Part shown: positions 1 to 7,733 of the stretch, piece by piece
Layout of the letters: each line of letters starts with the position of its first letter
How positions within the stretch are numbered: the first letter of the stretch is position 1
NCBI RefSeq assembly: GCF_014199685.1
Contig: NZ_JACHNZ010000038.1
Coordinates: forward strand, 1-37,390
Origin: Sphingosinicella soli
Lineage (GTDB): Bacteria; Pseudomonadota; Alphaproteobacteria; Sphingomonadales; Sphingomonadaceae
Reading direction: 5' to 3'
Length of the DNA stretch: 37,390 bases
Program-made: the position numbers and the translations under genes
The notes under the pieces: model-generated
Told to the model about the DNA's origin: nothing
The model's database searches: none
The model's input: only the letters and a program-made list of their open reading frames with translations

Positions 1-13
1 TCACCCCATATGA

Positions 14-265
14 ATATGTCTGCAAAATATGGTCCGAGCAGCCAAAACGGTTTATCAGAGAACCGCACCATCAAAACGAGGGACTAAACAGGTAACGCGT
101 GCCCATGCGAAGGCGCTGTGCCGGTCGGGCGCGCGGCTGCGCTATATTGCAATCAACGGTTCCGGCCACGCGACTAGCGCTACGGATTCTGCGGACGAAA
201 CACTTGACTGGATCGCGGATCGGTTCGCAGTGCGGCGCGCACCGAGCGATTGCGGGAGCATCTGA
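14..265 (+). pseudogene. C-terminal remnant of a secreted lipase-type alpha/beta hydrolase
   Basis: The frame is open from base 14, just after an in-frame TGA at 11-13, to a TGA at 263-265. The last 60 or so residues read like the end of a secretory-lipase/alpha-beta hydrolase: a strand with INGSGH, which would carry the catalytic histidine, then a helix with DETLDWIADRF and an APSDCG tail. The stretch before VTRAHAKALC does not look like the rest of such an enzyme, and neither the nucleophile elbow nor the catalytic Asp is in the window. I read it as a decayed or frameshifted gene whose 5' part lies upstream. It converges on the cupin gene with a 10-bp gap. Family assignment rests on motif memory only. 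Confidence 0.4.
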
Positions 266-275
266 AGCGCGGAGC

Positions 276-1295
276 CTACACCGCCCCGTAGGTCGAATAG
301 TGCGACCAGAAATCGTTGTCGCGTGCGAAGTTCGTGAAGCTCATGCCGATCGTGACGTCGAGGCCTTCGACATAGTGCCACCAGCCGACGGGGATGAACA
401 GCGCTTCGCCGGGGCCGAGATCGGCGATCATCACGGGCGGGCGGGTGCCGTCGCCGGGGCCGGGTTCGAGGGGCTGCGCGCCCCAGTCGCTGAAGCAGTG
501 GCGGCTGTTGCGCATGAGCGCGCTGTGGTGACTGGAGACGAGGCGGACGCGCTTGCGGCCCGCGATCTGGAGCAGCAGATTGTTGGTGAGATCGTGGTGC
601 CAGGGCGTGATCGTGCCTTTCGGGCCGATCCAGAGAAAACCACCCGGGCCGCCGGGTTCGGCAAGGTAGCCGGGGAGGGGGCCGGTGTCGCCGTAGAGCG
701 GGGCGAGGGCGTCGCGGTTGTGCGTGTGGTTGTTGGCGGTGACGTAGAAATCGTTCGTCGGCGCGGTTTCGCTGGCGCGCAGGCGGGCGATGATTTCGCG
801 AAACGGGCGCACGGCGCCGTGTGCGTCTGAATTGCGCTCGTAGTCCTGATCGGAATCGCGCGCCCATTGCACGCGCACCTCTGCATCGCCGACGCGGGCT
901 TCGAAATCATCGAGCGACCAGCGTTTCAGCGCCGCCCAGTGATCGACGAGGCCGGTGAGGACGACGGGGCGGTGCGCGGCGTAATGATCGGCGTAGAAGG
1001 TTTCCGCAGGCATCGCGTGGACGCGCGGCACCTCTCCCGAGGCGGGCGGGGCGAGCTTTGCATAATTGGCGAGGAACCAGTCGCGCTTCTGGAGGCGGGC
1101 GCGCAGGCGCTCTCCGGCGGCGAGATAGGGGCTCTTTCGCGCGCGCTCGATTTCCGACACGACAAGCGCATGGCCGATGCCCCGGCTCGCGATCCGCTGC
1201 GCGAGACGCGCGGGGTCATCGCCGGCGAGCAGCGCTTCGGCGATCTCGCGGCGGAGATCGTCGTTCACCGCGGGGCCGCCGCCGCTCTTCTTCAT
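276..1295 (-). CDS. Cupin-8 (JmjC-like) Fe(II)/2-oxoglutarate oxygenase-type protein
   Basis: A 339-aa protein of the cupin_8/JmjC-like fold. The C-terminal half holds an iron-binding triad: an HxD in TPWHHDLTNNLL (about residue 233) and a distal His in IPVGWWHYVEGL, after the conserved strand LGPGEALFIP. NDFYVTANNH and GGFLWIGPKGT are also typical of family members related to FIH and of sphingomonad cupin-like proteins. The N-terminal ~110 residues are helical and unassigned. Members hydroxylate protein or small-molecule substrates; the target here is unknown. I chose the ATG at 1295; the frame stays open to 1406, but that would overlap the upstream gene and the extra residues look non-coding. 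It lies 80 bp behind the ornithine cyclodeaminase-family gene and is probably cotranscribed with it. Outer-membrane receptor genes often have such cupins nearby. Confidence 0.8.
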   Translation of the reverse strand: MKKSGGGPAVNDDLRREIAEALLAGDDPARLAQRIASRGIGHALVVSEIERARKSPYLAAGERLRARLQKRDWFLANYAKLAPPASGEVPRVHAMPAETFYADHYAAHRPVVLTGLVDHWAALKRWSLDDFEARVGDAEVRVQWARDSDQDYERNSDAHGAVRPFREIIARLRASETAPTNDFYVTANNHTHNRDALAPLYGDTGPLPGYLAEPGGPGGFLWIGPKGTITPWHHDLTNNLLLQIAGRKRVRLVSSHHSALMRNSRHCFSDWGAQPLEPGPGDGTRPPVMIADLGPGEALFIPVGWWHYVEGLDVTIGMSFTNFARDNDFWSHYSTYGAV

Positions 1296-1375
1296 CTTGC
1301 TCAATGCCCGCCCGGTCCTTGTTGCCGACAGATGCCCTATGGGCGCCCGATGTTTCACGGATTTGACACATTGCG

Positions 1376-2329
1376 TCAGGCGGCGGTTTCGCTGTTTTCC
1401 AGGCATTGCAGAACATGCGCCGCCATGGCGAGATCCTGCAGGGCGATGCCCGAGCTGTCAAAGATCGTGATGTCGTCTGCGGATGCTCGCCCGGGTGCGT
1501 CCCCGGCCAGCACCGTGCCGAGCGATGTGATTGCGGAGCTTGCAAGCCCTGCTTTTCTTGCCGCTTCGAACTCGCCGATGCTGAGCGACTGCTCCACGCT
1601 GTCGGCGAACAGGCGGGCCATGCCCGCGAGACGTGTATCGAGTTCCTGCTTGCCTTCGGAGTCCGCGCCCATCGCGGAAATGTGCGTGCCGGGCTGAACC
1701 CACGCGCTTTGAACGAGGGGCTCGCGGGCGGCGGTTGCGGTGATGATGATGTCGGCGGATCGGCAGATGTTCTCGATGCTGCCGGAGGATACGTCGAGGC
1801 CTGTTTCGCGCCTTGCGCGCTCCGCAAAGGCAGCGGCGGCGTCGGGCGAGCGGCTCCAGACGGCGACGTTTCGGATCGGCCGAACCGCGAGCACGGCAAG
1901 CATCTCGAACCAGGCCTGGTGGCCCGCGCCGACGACGGCGAGCGTTGCGGATTCGGGGCGGGAGAGCGCGCGCGTGGCGACGCCGTCCGCCGCAGCGGTG
2001 CGCAGCGCGGTCAGGTGCGTTGCGCCGACCATCGCTCTTGGCGCGCCGGTTTCGTCATCGAGCAGCAGCGTCGTCGATCCGTGGCTTTCCAGACCGCGCG
2101 CCCGGTTCGCGGGCCAATAGGTGCCGACCTTCAGGCCGACCGCATGCAGGGGCCGGATCAGCCCGCCCTTCATGCTGAACCGGCTGCTCGGATCGGACCC
2201 GTGGCCGAGCACGACCGGAAAAATCTCCGCCTCGCCGCGATGCAGGGCGATGAAGACCTGCTCCATCAACGCGATCGCTTCAACCAGGGTAACGGCTTCA
2301 CGCGCCTGTGCTTCGGTAACGATCTTCAT
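1376..2329 (-). CDS. Ornithine cyclodeaminase / mu-crystallin family NAD(P)-dependent enzyme
   Basis: A 317-aa protein of normal length for the family. It has the N-terminal dimerisation/substrate domain (GGLIRPLHAVGLKVGTYWPAN, then DDETGAPRAMVGATHLTALRTAAADG). A Rossmann domain follows with VVGAGHQAWFEMLAV as dinucleotide-binding loop (about residue 134), and DIIITATAAREPLV and HISAMGADSEGKQELD are typical. The family includes ornithine cyclodeaminase, alanine dehydrogenase of archaeal type, ketimine reductases and opine-type enzymes, so the true substrate cannot be read off. The ATG at 2329 has a GGTGAGAC Shine-Dalgarno-like stretch. It is the first gene of a likely two-gene unit with the cupin protein and faces the same way as the TonB receptor gene upstream, from which a hairpin separates it. 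Confidence 0.85.
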   Translation of the reverse strand: MKIVTEAQAREAVTLVEAIALMEQVFIALHRGEAEIFPVVLGHGSDPSSRFSMKGGLIRPLHAVGLKVGTYWPANRARGLESHGSTTLLLDDETGAPRAMVGATHLTALRTAAADGVATRALSRPESATLAVVGAGHQAWFEMLAVLAVRPIRNVAVWSRSPDAAAAFAERARRETGLDVSSGSIENICRSADIIITATAAREPLVQSAWVQPGTHISAMGADSEGKQELDTRLAGMARLFADSVEQSLSIGEFEAARKAGLASSAITSLGTVLAGDAPGRASADDITIFDSSGIALQDLAMAAHVLQCLENSETAA

Positions 2330-2403
2330 TGTCTCACCCGTCGGTTAAAGCGATTTGAGAGCATGCAATGGTTCGGAAATCATCACAAATCCACAATTGA
2401 AAC

Positions 2404-2430
2404 AGGCGACCCGATAAAATCGGATCGCCT
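2404..2430 (-). terminator. Hairpin after the TonB receptor gene, possible terminator
   Basis: The arms AGGCGA and TCGCCT enclose an inner CCGAT/ATCGG stem around a short A-rich loop, 27 bp downstream of the receptor stop. Read on the minus strand it is followed by a mixed TGTTTCAATTG rather than a clean U-tract, so termination may be weak. It sits between the receptor and the next gene unit. Confidence 0.45.
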
Positions 2431-2456
2431 GCTGCGCGTCATCTTGTTGCGAAGGT

Positions 2457-4676
2457 TCAGAAGTCGAAGCGGACCTCGGCCCACACGTAGCGCGGCTCGC
2501 TGCGTGCGACGTAGAACTGGCCGGTGAAACTGGCATCGTAGCTCTGATTGATGATGTACTGCTTGTTGAGCACATTGCGGGCGCGAACCGCGATGGACAC
2601 GCCTTTTGCAATTTCGGTTTCGGCCGAGAGGTTGAGGTTTGTCTGCGATTTGATCTGGTAGATGTAGAAGGGGCCGTCGGCGGTCTTGTAGGGATCGCGG
2701 TACTGGAGTTCCGCGCGCAGACGGAATTCACCAAGCGCGTGATTGCCGGTGACGTTCGCCGCGACACTGCCCGTCCATTTGGGCGCGTAGGGCAGGGCAT
2801 CGCCGCTGAGATCACGCAGCTGCGGCGCACCCGACAATGCGACGCGCACCGGCGCATTGGGGTAGCTGTTGTAGTGGGAGTCCTGATAGCCGACGCTGCC
2901 GTCGAAGCTGAGCGCCTCCATCGGACGGGCCTGGAATTCCAGCTCCACACCGCGGCCGGAGGCGCGCGCCGCATTGGTCGTGGTGTCGATCTGAACCGTC
3001 GATCCATCGACCTGATAGAAGAAGCGCTGGTTGCGCTGAAGATTGCGGTAATCGAGGTAGAAGGCCGCCAGGTTGAACTGCAGTTTGCGATCGAACAGCC
3101 GGGCCTTGTAGCCGATTTCGTAGCTGGTCAGCGTCTCGGGTTTGTATTCGCAGCTGGCGAGCGTCGTGGAGCCGTTGCAGGCGGACGCGTTGAAGCCTCC
3201 GGTCTGATAGCCGGTTCCGATCGTGGCATAGAGGTTCATGTCGTCGTTCGGTTCGTACGAGATGCTGCCCGACGGCGTGAAGCGGTTGGACGTGATCTTC
3301 GGGTACGCGACGATGGGATGAACCTGGGGCGTCACTGCCCCGATCACGAAGCGGCTGGTGAGGTTGCCGGTGAAGGTCTCCTCGCGCACCGTGTCGTGCG
3401 AGTAGCGCGCGCCGAGCACGACTTTCAGCTGCGGCGTGACGCGGATATCGACCGATCCGTAGCCGGCGAGGCTGGAGTTGTCGCGGCGCAGATACTGGGT
3501 GGAAATCGCCCCGGGAAGACCGAGCTGGCCGAGCGTGAGCCCACCGGTTGCCGGCCCTCCATAGTCTACCCCGAGGAAGCTGCTGTTGCGGTCGATATAT
3601 TTGGAGTCGTAATAATAGATGCCTGCCAGCCAGCTGACGATGCCGACATCGCCCGACGCCCGGAATTCGTGGCTGAACTCGTCGACGTTGCGCGGACCCT
3701 TTTCGTAGAAGATGTCTGCCGACAGGAAATCGTAATCGAGATAGAAATCGGAACGCGTTTTGCGCAGCGCGGTGATCGACACCAGCTTGAGTGCGTCCGA
3801 CGCTTCGAATTCACCGCGAAAGAAAGCGCCGTAATTTTCACGGCTGTTCTTGTTCTGGAACGACGTGGCGATCGTGTTTTCCACGTAGGTCGTGCCCGGC
3901 CCGGTGACGAGGTGATAGGCGTTCACGATCGGATCGTCGTATTGGTAGTCGCCGCCGACCAGGAACCGAAGATTTTCCGCAGGCGTGAACAAAAACGTGC
4001 CGCGCGCTGCCCACAGATCCTGCGTCATCACGTCGTTTCCGTCGGCATCGACTTCATAGCCGTCGGTCTTCAAACGGACTGCCGACGCCTTGAACGCCAG
4101 CACATCATCGACGAGCGGACCCGAGACATAGGCATCGAGCCCCCGCCGGCCATAGTTGCCGTAAGCGCCCTTTGCCGACCCCGTCCAATCGAACGAGGGT
4201 CGACGCGTGATCGTGTTGACCGCGCCCGCCAGCGTGTTGCGGCCGAATGTCGTACCCTGCGGGCCGCGCAGGATTTCGACACGCTCGACATCGTTCACGG
4301 CGACGTTCGCGCTGGCTTCGTTGCCGAGCAGAATATCATCCACGTAAATGCCGGTGCGGCCCTGGATGCCGCGGATCGAGACGCCGCGAAAACCCGAGAC
4401 GTTGACCGAATTGTTGAAGACGACGTTGGCGGCGGAAAAGCCGAGATCGCTGAAGGTCGCCGACCCGGAGGCCGTGATCGTATCCGCGCTGATGACCGCG
4501 ACCGAACTGGCGACATCCAGCAGCGATTCCTCGCGGCGCCGCGCCGTGACGAGAATTTCGTCGGTGAAAACGACCACGGGCGCACCCGCCGCCGGTGTGG
4601 TTTGCGCCTGGGCGAGATCCGCCATGAGCGCCGAAGCGGCGATGCCTGCCAAGATCGTGCAACGAGACATGTTCAT
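2457..4676 (-). CDS. TonB-dependent outer membrane receptor
   Basis: A 739-aa TonB-dependent receptor. The ATG at 4676 has a GGGGGG Shine-Dalgarno stretch about 6 bp upstream and opens a clear signal peptide (MNMSRCTILAGIAASAL..AQAQ). A TonB-box-like DEILVTARRREES follows, then a plug domain with the conserved IRGIQGRTGIYVDD, VERVEILRGPQGTTFGRNTLAGAVN and TRRPS segments. The rest is a barrel with alternating aromatic strands and a C-terminal phenylalanine (YVWAEVRFDF). Sphingomonads use large sets of these receptors for sugars, aromatic compounds and peptides as well as iron; the cargo here is unknown. The promoter carries one of three copies of a shared palindrome, which links the receptor to the TetR/MaoC region and to the MFS transporter. 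The frame extends upstream to 4868 but would overrun the promoter. Confidence 0.93.
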   Translation of the reverse strand: MNMSRCTILAGIAASALMADLAQAQTTPAAGAPVVVFTDEILVTARRREESLLDVASSVAVISADTITASGSATFSDLGFSAANVVFNNSVNVSGFRGVSIRGIQGRTGIYVDDILLGNEASANVAVNDVERVEILRGPQGTTFGRNTLAGAVNTITRRPSFDWTGSAKGAYGNYGRRGLDAYVSGPLVDDVLAFKASAVRLKTDGYEVDADGNDVMTQDLWAARGTFLFTPAENLRFLVGGDYQYDDPIVNAYHLVTGPGTTYVENTIATSFQNKNSRENYGAFFRGEFEASDALKLVSITALRKTRSDFYLDYDFLSADIFYEKGPRNVDEFSHEFRASGDVGIVSWLAGIYYYDSKYIDRNSSFLGVDYGGPATGGLTLGQLGLPGAISTQYLRRDNSSLAGYGSVDIRVTPQLKVVLGARYSHDTVREETFTGNLTSRFVIGAVTPQVHPIVAYPKITSNRFTPSGSISYEPNDDMNLYATIGTGYQTGGFNASACNGSTTLASCEYKPETLTSYEIGYKARLFDRKLQFNLAAFYLDYRNLQRNQRFFYQVDGSTVQIDTTTNAARASGRGVELEFQARPMEALSFDGSVGYQDSHYNSYPNAPVRVALSGAPQLRDLSGDALPYAPKWTGSVAANVTGNHALGEFRLRAELQYRDPYKTADGPFYIYQIKSQTNLNLSAETEIAKGVSIAVRARNVLNKQYIINQSYDASFTGQFYVARSEPRYVWAEVRFDF

Positions 4677-4725
4677 AATAACCCCCCAGTCTGTCGACGC
4701 CTCCTGATCGGCTCCCGACTCAAAC

Positions 4726-4740
4726 ACGATATGATATCGA
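4726..4740. promoter_or_regulatory. Palindromic operator, copy 1 (TonB receptor promoter)
   Basis: ACGATATGATATCGA has 5-bp perfect arms CGATA/TATCG around a 3-bp centre. It matches two other intergenic copies (9936-9950, 16114-16128) and differs from the reverse complement of the MFS copy at a single base. Length and symmetry fit a TetR-family operator. On the minus strand it covers the presumed -10 box of the receptor gene, which suggests repression. Confidence 0.65.
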
Positions 4741-4754
4741 ATTTCTTGCCGCAA
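4726..4754 (-). promoter_or_regulatory. Candidate sigma-70-type promoter of the TonB receptor gene
   Basis: On the minus strand TTGCGG (4754-4749) is followed after 17 bp by TATCGT (4731-4726), about 50 bp before the ATG at 4676. The -10 hexamer is part of the palindromic operator. This is based on hexamer likeness and spacing only. Confidence 0.35.
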
Positions 4755-4864
4755 GAGCGTTTCTCGCGTTGCATGCGTCCTGTCGCATTCTGTTGCCGCC
4801 CGTGATTGTCGAAACCTGCGACGATGCGGCATTCCAGCCACAGTATCGCGGGAAATGGCGGCTT

Positions 4865-6031
4865 TCACCGCGCGGGCGGTGTGGTGAGGGATGCCACGAG
4901 CGCGTTGCGGATGCGGTCCAGAACCTTGCCTGAACGCACACCTGTTTCCGTATTGATCTGGAAAGCGACGGCAATTCCGAGGTCCGGGAAATAGGCAAGA
5001 TCGGAACGGTAGCCCGGATAATAGCCGCTGTGGCCGTAAAGCGGCCCCCAGGGTGAGGGCGCGATCGAGACGCCGAGGCCCTAGCGCGTTTCGCTGCCGT
5101 CCGCGATCGGTTCGGAGCGGAGCGGTTCCGGCAGATAGCGCCCGCGCATCGCGCTGCCGCCGTAGAGCGCATGGGCCCAGACCGCAGCGTCACGCGCAGT
5201 GGTGACAAAGCCGCCGCCTGTCCATTCGGACGCCGGATTCCAGCGCAGCAGGCCGGGCGCTTCCAATATCGTTTGCGGCAATTGCGCGCCTTCGGGCCAC
5301 GCGGGATAGGCCTGCACAAGGTCTTTCTGGCGGCGCGCGGCAGCGGGCGTGGTGGAATGAAGGTTCAGGGGATCGATAAACAGCGCGTCGGCGAGATCAT
5401 AGAATCGCCGCCCGGTCGCGGCCTCGATCGCCAGACCGGCGAGCAGATAGCCGGTGTCTGAATACGCATAGCCCCGACCCGGTTCGAACAGCGCCGACTG
5501 ACCCGCGAGAAACGCGATGCACTGCTGCGGCGTCAAGGCCGCCTCGGGATCGGTCATTGCCAGCCTTATCAGCGTCTGCCCGAATTCGGGGGCATCGACG
5601 TGATCGCGCAGGCCCGAACGGTGCATGAGCAGCTGGCGCAGCGTGATGCGATCGATGTTGGGCAGCGCGGCCAGCCAGTCGGGCGTTCCGAGATAGCGGG
5701 TGATGGGCGCATCGAGATCGAGGTCGCCGTTTCGCGCGAGCGCCAGCGTCACTGCGGCGACGTAGGTTTTGCCGGTGCTGCCCGACATCATGCGTGCCTC
5801 TGTGGGCATCGGCCGGCGCGTGGCCGTGTCGGCGACACCCACGGCAACGCTGACTGCGGTGCCATCGCGCGCGACGAAGCCGGCGGTCGCACCGGGGAAG
5901 CCGATTTCAATGCGCGCATCCTCCAGCGCGGCGCGAAAGGCGGCGGTGCGGTCTGCAAGGTCGCCGGCGTGCGCGGCGACTGTCCAGAACGCGGCGAGGA
6001 CGGTGACGCACAGGCGCGCCCAGACGGTCAC
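4865..6031 (-). pseudogene. Serine hydrolase (beta-lactamase/PBP fold), interrupted by an in-frame TAG
   Basis: The GTG start at 6031 overlaps the upstream gene's TGA (GTGA), and a signal peptide follows (MTVWARLCVTVLAAFWTVAAHA). The family motifs are present: SxxK in SGSTGKTY, and YSD in YAYSDTGYLLAGLAIE. The frame stops at TAG (minus strand 5083-5081) after 316 residues. Beyond it the same frame continues for 71 codons to a TGA at 4867-4865 and reads GLGVSIAPSPWGPLYGHSGYYPG. That is the expected C-terminal part with the third active-site motif (HSG) and final beta strands. Relatives usually have a Tyr before GLG, so one base change from TAT/TAC to TAG is the simplest history. The truncated product would lack the HxG motif and should be inactive. 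A sequencing error or suppression is possible. It is the second gene of a likely operon. Confidence 0.8.
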
Positions 6032-7629
6032 TTTGCGTCTCCCAGCGCCTGCCGCGTCTGGGCGAGCAATTGACGACTGTCGCTGTCTGCGTCGAGAGAT
6101 TCCGCAAGCGCGAGCTGCTGCCGGGCTTCCGCGGAACCCGATTGGGCAAGCGCCAGCGCATACGCGGCCTGCGCGAACGCGGACTGCGGAAAGCTGGTCG
6201 CCCCCGCGTGTGTAAGCGCTGTTGCCGCCGCTTTGACATCGGATGCCGACCAGCCCTGCAGCGCGGCGAAACTGCTGATCTGTCCGTAGGCTTCGGCCGC
6301 CGAGCGGTCGCTGACGAACCATGCGCCGGGGGCGTTTGCGGCGTTGCGGATAACGTCGGCGGCGGCGGCCGCTCCGTTCCGCGCGAAGGCAGCGGCCGCT
6401 GCCATTGGGGCATGATCGAGCGCCTTCCCGACAGGCGGTGCGCCCGCCGCCGTGTCCAGCCAGTCCCGCCAGCGCGAGACCGCCGACAGGATGACGCCGT
6501 TGCCCGCCTCGCCGTTCGTCAGCACGACGATGCCCGAGCCCTCAGGGGCGTATTGCGCGGTCGCCTTCCACCCTGCTTTGCTGCCGCCGTGCCCGACGAT
6601 CAGGCGTCCGTCGGCGCGCTGCGCGATGGCTGCGCCGGGGCCGTAGCGAAAGGCGGCAGGGTCTCGCACCGTTTCGGGCGCGAGCATCATCTGGCTGAAG
6701 CCGGGCTGGGCGGCCGGCGGCGAAAGCGGCGCCGTGGCCGTTGCAAGCAGCGCCCTCGATGCGGGCGACAGCAACGCCGGACGATCTTTCGTGTCTCCGA
6801 AAACGGCATCCAGCAGAATGGCGAGGTCGGCGGCTGTGGACGAGAGGCCGGCGGCGGCCATGTTCGGAAACACGCGCACGGGCATCGCGCGGCCCGCAAG
6901 GTCATGGGGCCGCGTGCCGCCGGGTCGCACGACGCCGTCGTAGCCGAAGCTGCTTGCCTCCATGCCGAGCGGCGCGAAGAGTTCGCGGTGCGCGAGATCG
7001 TTGAAGGGGAGGCCGGTCAGATCTTCAAGTGCGACCTGCAGGATCGAATAGCCGCCGCCCGAATAGGCATAGGTGCTGCCGGGGGCGGCGTTGATGAAGA
7101 CACGCTCGGCCGGTGCCGCGCGGCCTTCCATCGAATCGACAAGGCTGGGCACAGGGCCGGGGTAGAGGCTGCCGGGAAAATAGCCGCGAACCGAAATGCC
7201 CGCACTATGGCTGAGGAGCCGCGCGATCGTGACGCTTTCGGCGCGAAACGCGCTCGGCGGCAGCTGCCAGCGGCGCAGATAGCGCGCCACCGGCTCATGA
7301 AAACCGATCCGCCCCGCATCGACAAGGCGCAGGGTTATAATCGCCGCCGCCAGCTTCGAGATGGAGCCGACCTGAAACACGGTGCGCTCGGACACGCCTG
7401 GCTTCGATCCGGTCGACAGAAAGCGGGTGGGTTGGCCGCGCTGGAGCAGTGCGACCGCGATGCCCGGTGTCGCGTAAAGTGCAGACAATCTGCCGAGGTC
7501 GTCGCGCAGGGCATCTTCCAGCGGCTGAACGCCGGGCGCTGCGGCAATCGCGGGATAGGCGCCGATCGCCGCCGCTCCGGCAAGGAATGTGCGCCGCGCG
7601 ATCGGTATGGCATCCTGCAATTCGACCAT
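6028..7629 (-). CDS. Exported serine hydrolase, beta-lactamase/PBP-like family
   Basis: A 533-aa protein of the class C beta-lactamase/esterase/D-aminopeptidase fold. The catalytic set is complete: SISK in QVGSISKLAAAI, YSG in YAYSGGGYSILQ, and HGG in IVGHGGSKAGWKA. The N-terminus (IARRTFLAGAAAIGAYPAIAAA) carries a twin-arginine-like RR followed by a hydrophobic stretch, so export through Tat or Sec is likely. A C-terminal alanine-rich helical extension of about 130 residues follows the catalytic domain. I prefer the ATG at 7629 (GGAG about 8 bp upstream) to the ATG at 7665. Family members cleave esters, amides or D-amino-acid peptides; the substrate is not readable. It leads a two-gene unit with the interrupted paralogue (4-bp GTGA overlap) and is divergent from the S33-type hydrolase. 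Confidence 0.85.
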   Translation of the reverse strand: MVELQDAIPIARRTFLAGAAAIGAYPAIAAAPGVQPLEDALRDDLGRLSALYATPGIAVALLQRGQPTRFLSTGSKPGVSERTVFQVGSISKLAAAIITLRLVDAGRIGFHEPVARYLRRWQLPPSAFRAESVTIARLLSHSAGISVRGYFPGSLYPGPVPSLVDSMEGRAAPAERVFINAAPGSTYAYSGGGYSILQVALEDLTGLPFNDLAHRELFAPLGMEASSFGYDGVVRPGGTRPHDLAGRAMPVRVFPNMAAAGLSSTAADLAILLDAVFGDTKDRPALLSPASRALLATATAPLSPPAAQPGFSQMMLAPETVRDPAAFRYGPGAAIAQRADGRLIVGHGGSKAGWKATAQYAPEGSGIVVLTNGEAGNGVILSAVSRWRDWLDTAAGAPPVGKALDHAPMAAAAAFARNGAAAAADVIRNAANAPGAWFVSDRSAAEAYGQISSFAALQGWSASDVKAAATALTHAGATSFPQSAFAQAAYALALAQSGSAEARQQLALAESLDADSDSRQLLAQTRQALGDAK

Positions 7630-7674
7630 GTTCCACTCCGCTTGCGTACCCGATTCAACTAACATACATACACG

Positions 7675-7692
7675 AACAAATATAGGTTTGTT
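7675..7692. promoter_or_regulatory. Inverted repeat in the divergent hydrolase promoter region
   Basis: AACAAA and TTTGTT flank a 6-bp centre (TATAGG) in the 104-bp gap between the two divergent hydrolase genes. It has the form of a dimeric regulator's operator and differs from the CGATA-N3-TATCG sites. No regulator can be assigned. Confidence 0.35.
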
Positions 7693-7733
7693 GCAAGTCG
7701 CTGTGCGTAATTTTTCAAAATGGGAGGGCGCGC

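Noticed and set aside
99-830. 243-aa plus-strand frame over the cupin gene
   Set aside because: It is the antisense shadow of the cupin-8 gene; composition is Ala/Gly/Val/Arg-rich without any motif, while the minus strand has a complete metal triad.
2739-4805. 688-aa plus-strand frame opposite the TonB receptor
   Set aside because: It is long only because the receptor's codon bias keeps stops out of the antisense frame. The minus-strand protein has a signal peptide, plug and C-terminal Phe.
5081-6322. Longer N-terminus of the interrupted serine hydrolase (start at 6322)
   Set aside because: The first 97 residues are the out-of-frame overlap with the upstream gene; the GTG at 6031 begins a signal peptide and overlaps the upstream stop.
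6070-7662. 530-aa plus-strand frame opposite the serine hydrolase
   Set aside because: Arg/Gly/Ala-rich, no domain. The opposite strand encodes the full SxxK/YxG/HxG hydrolase.
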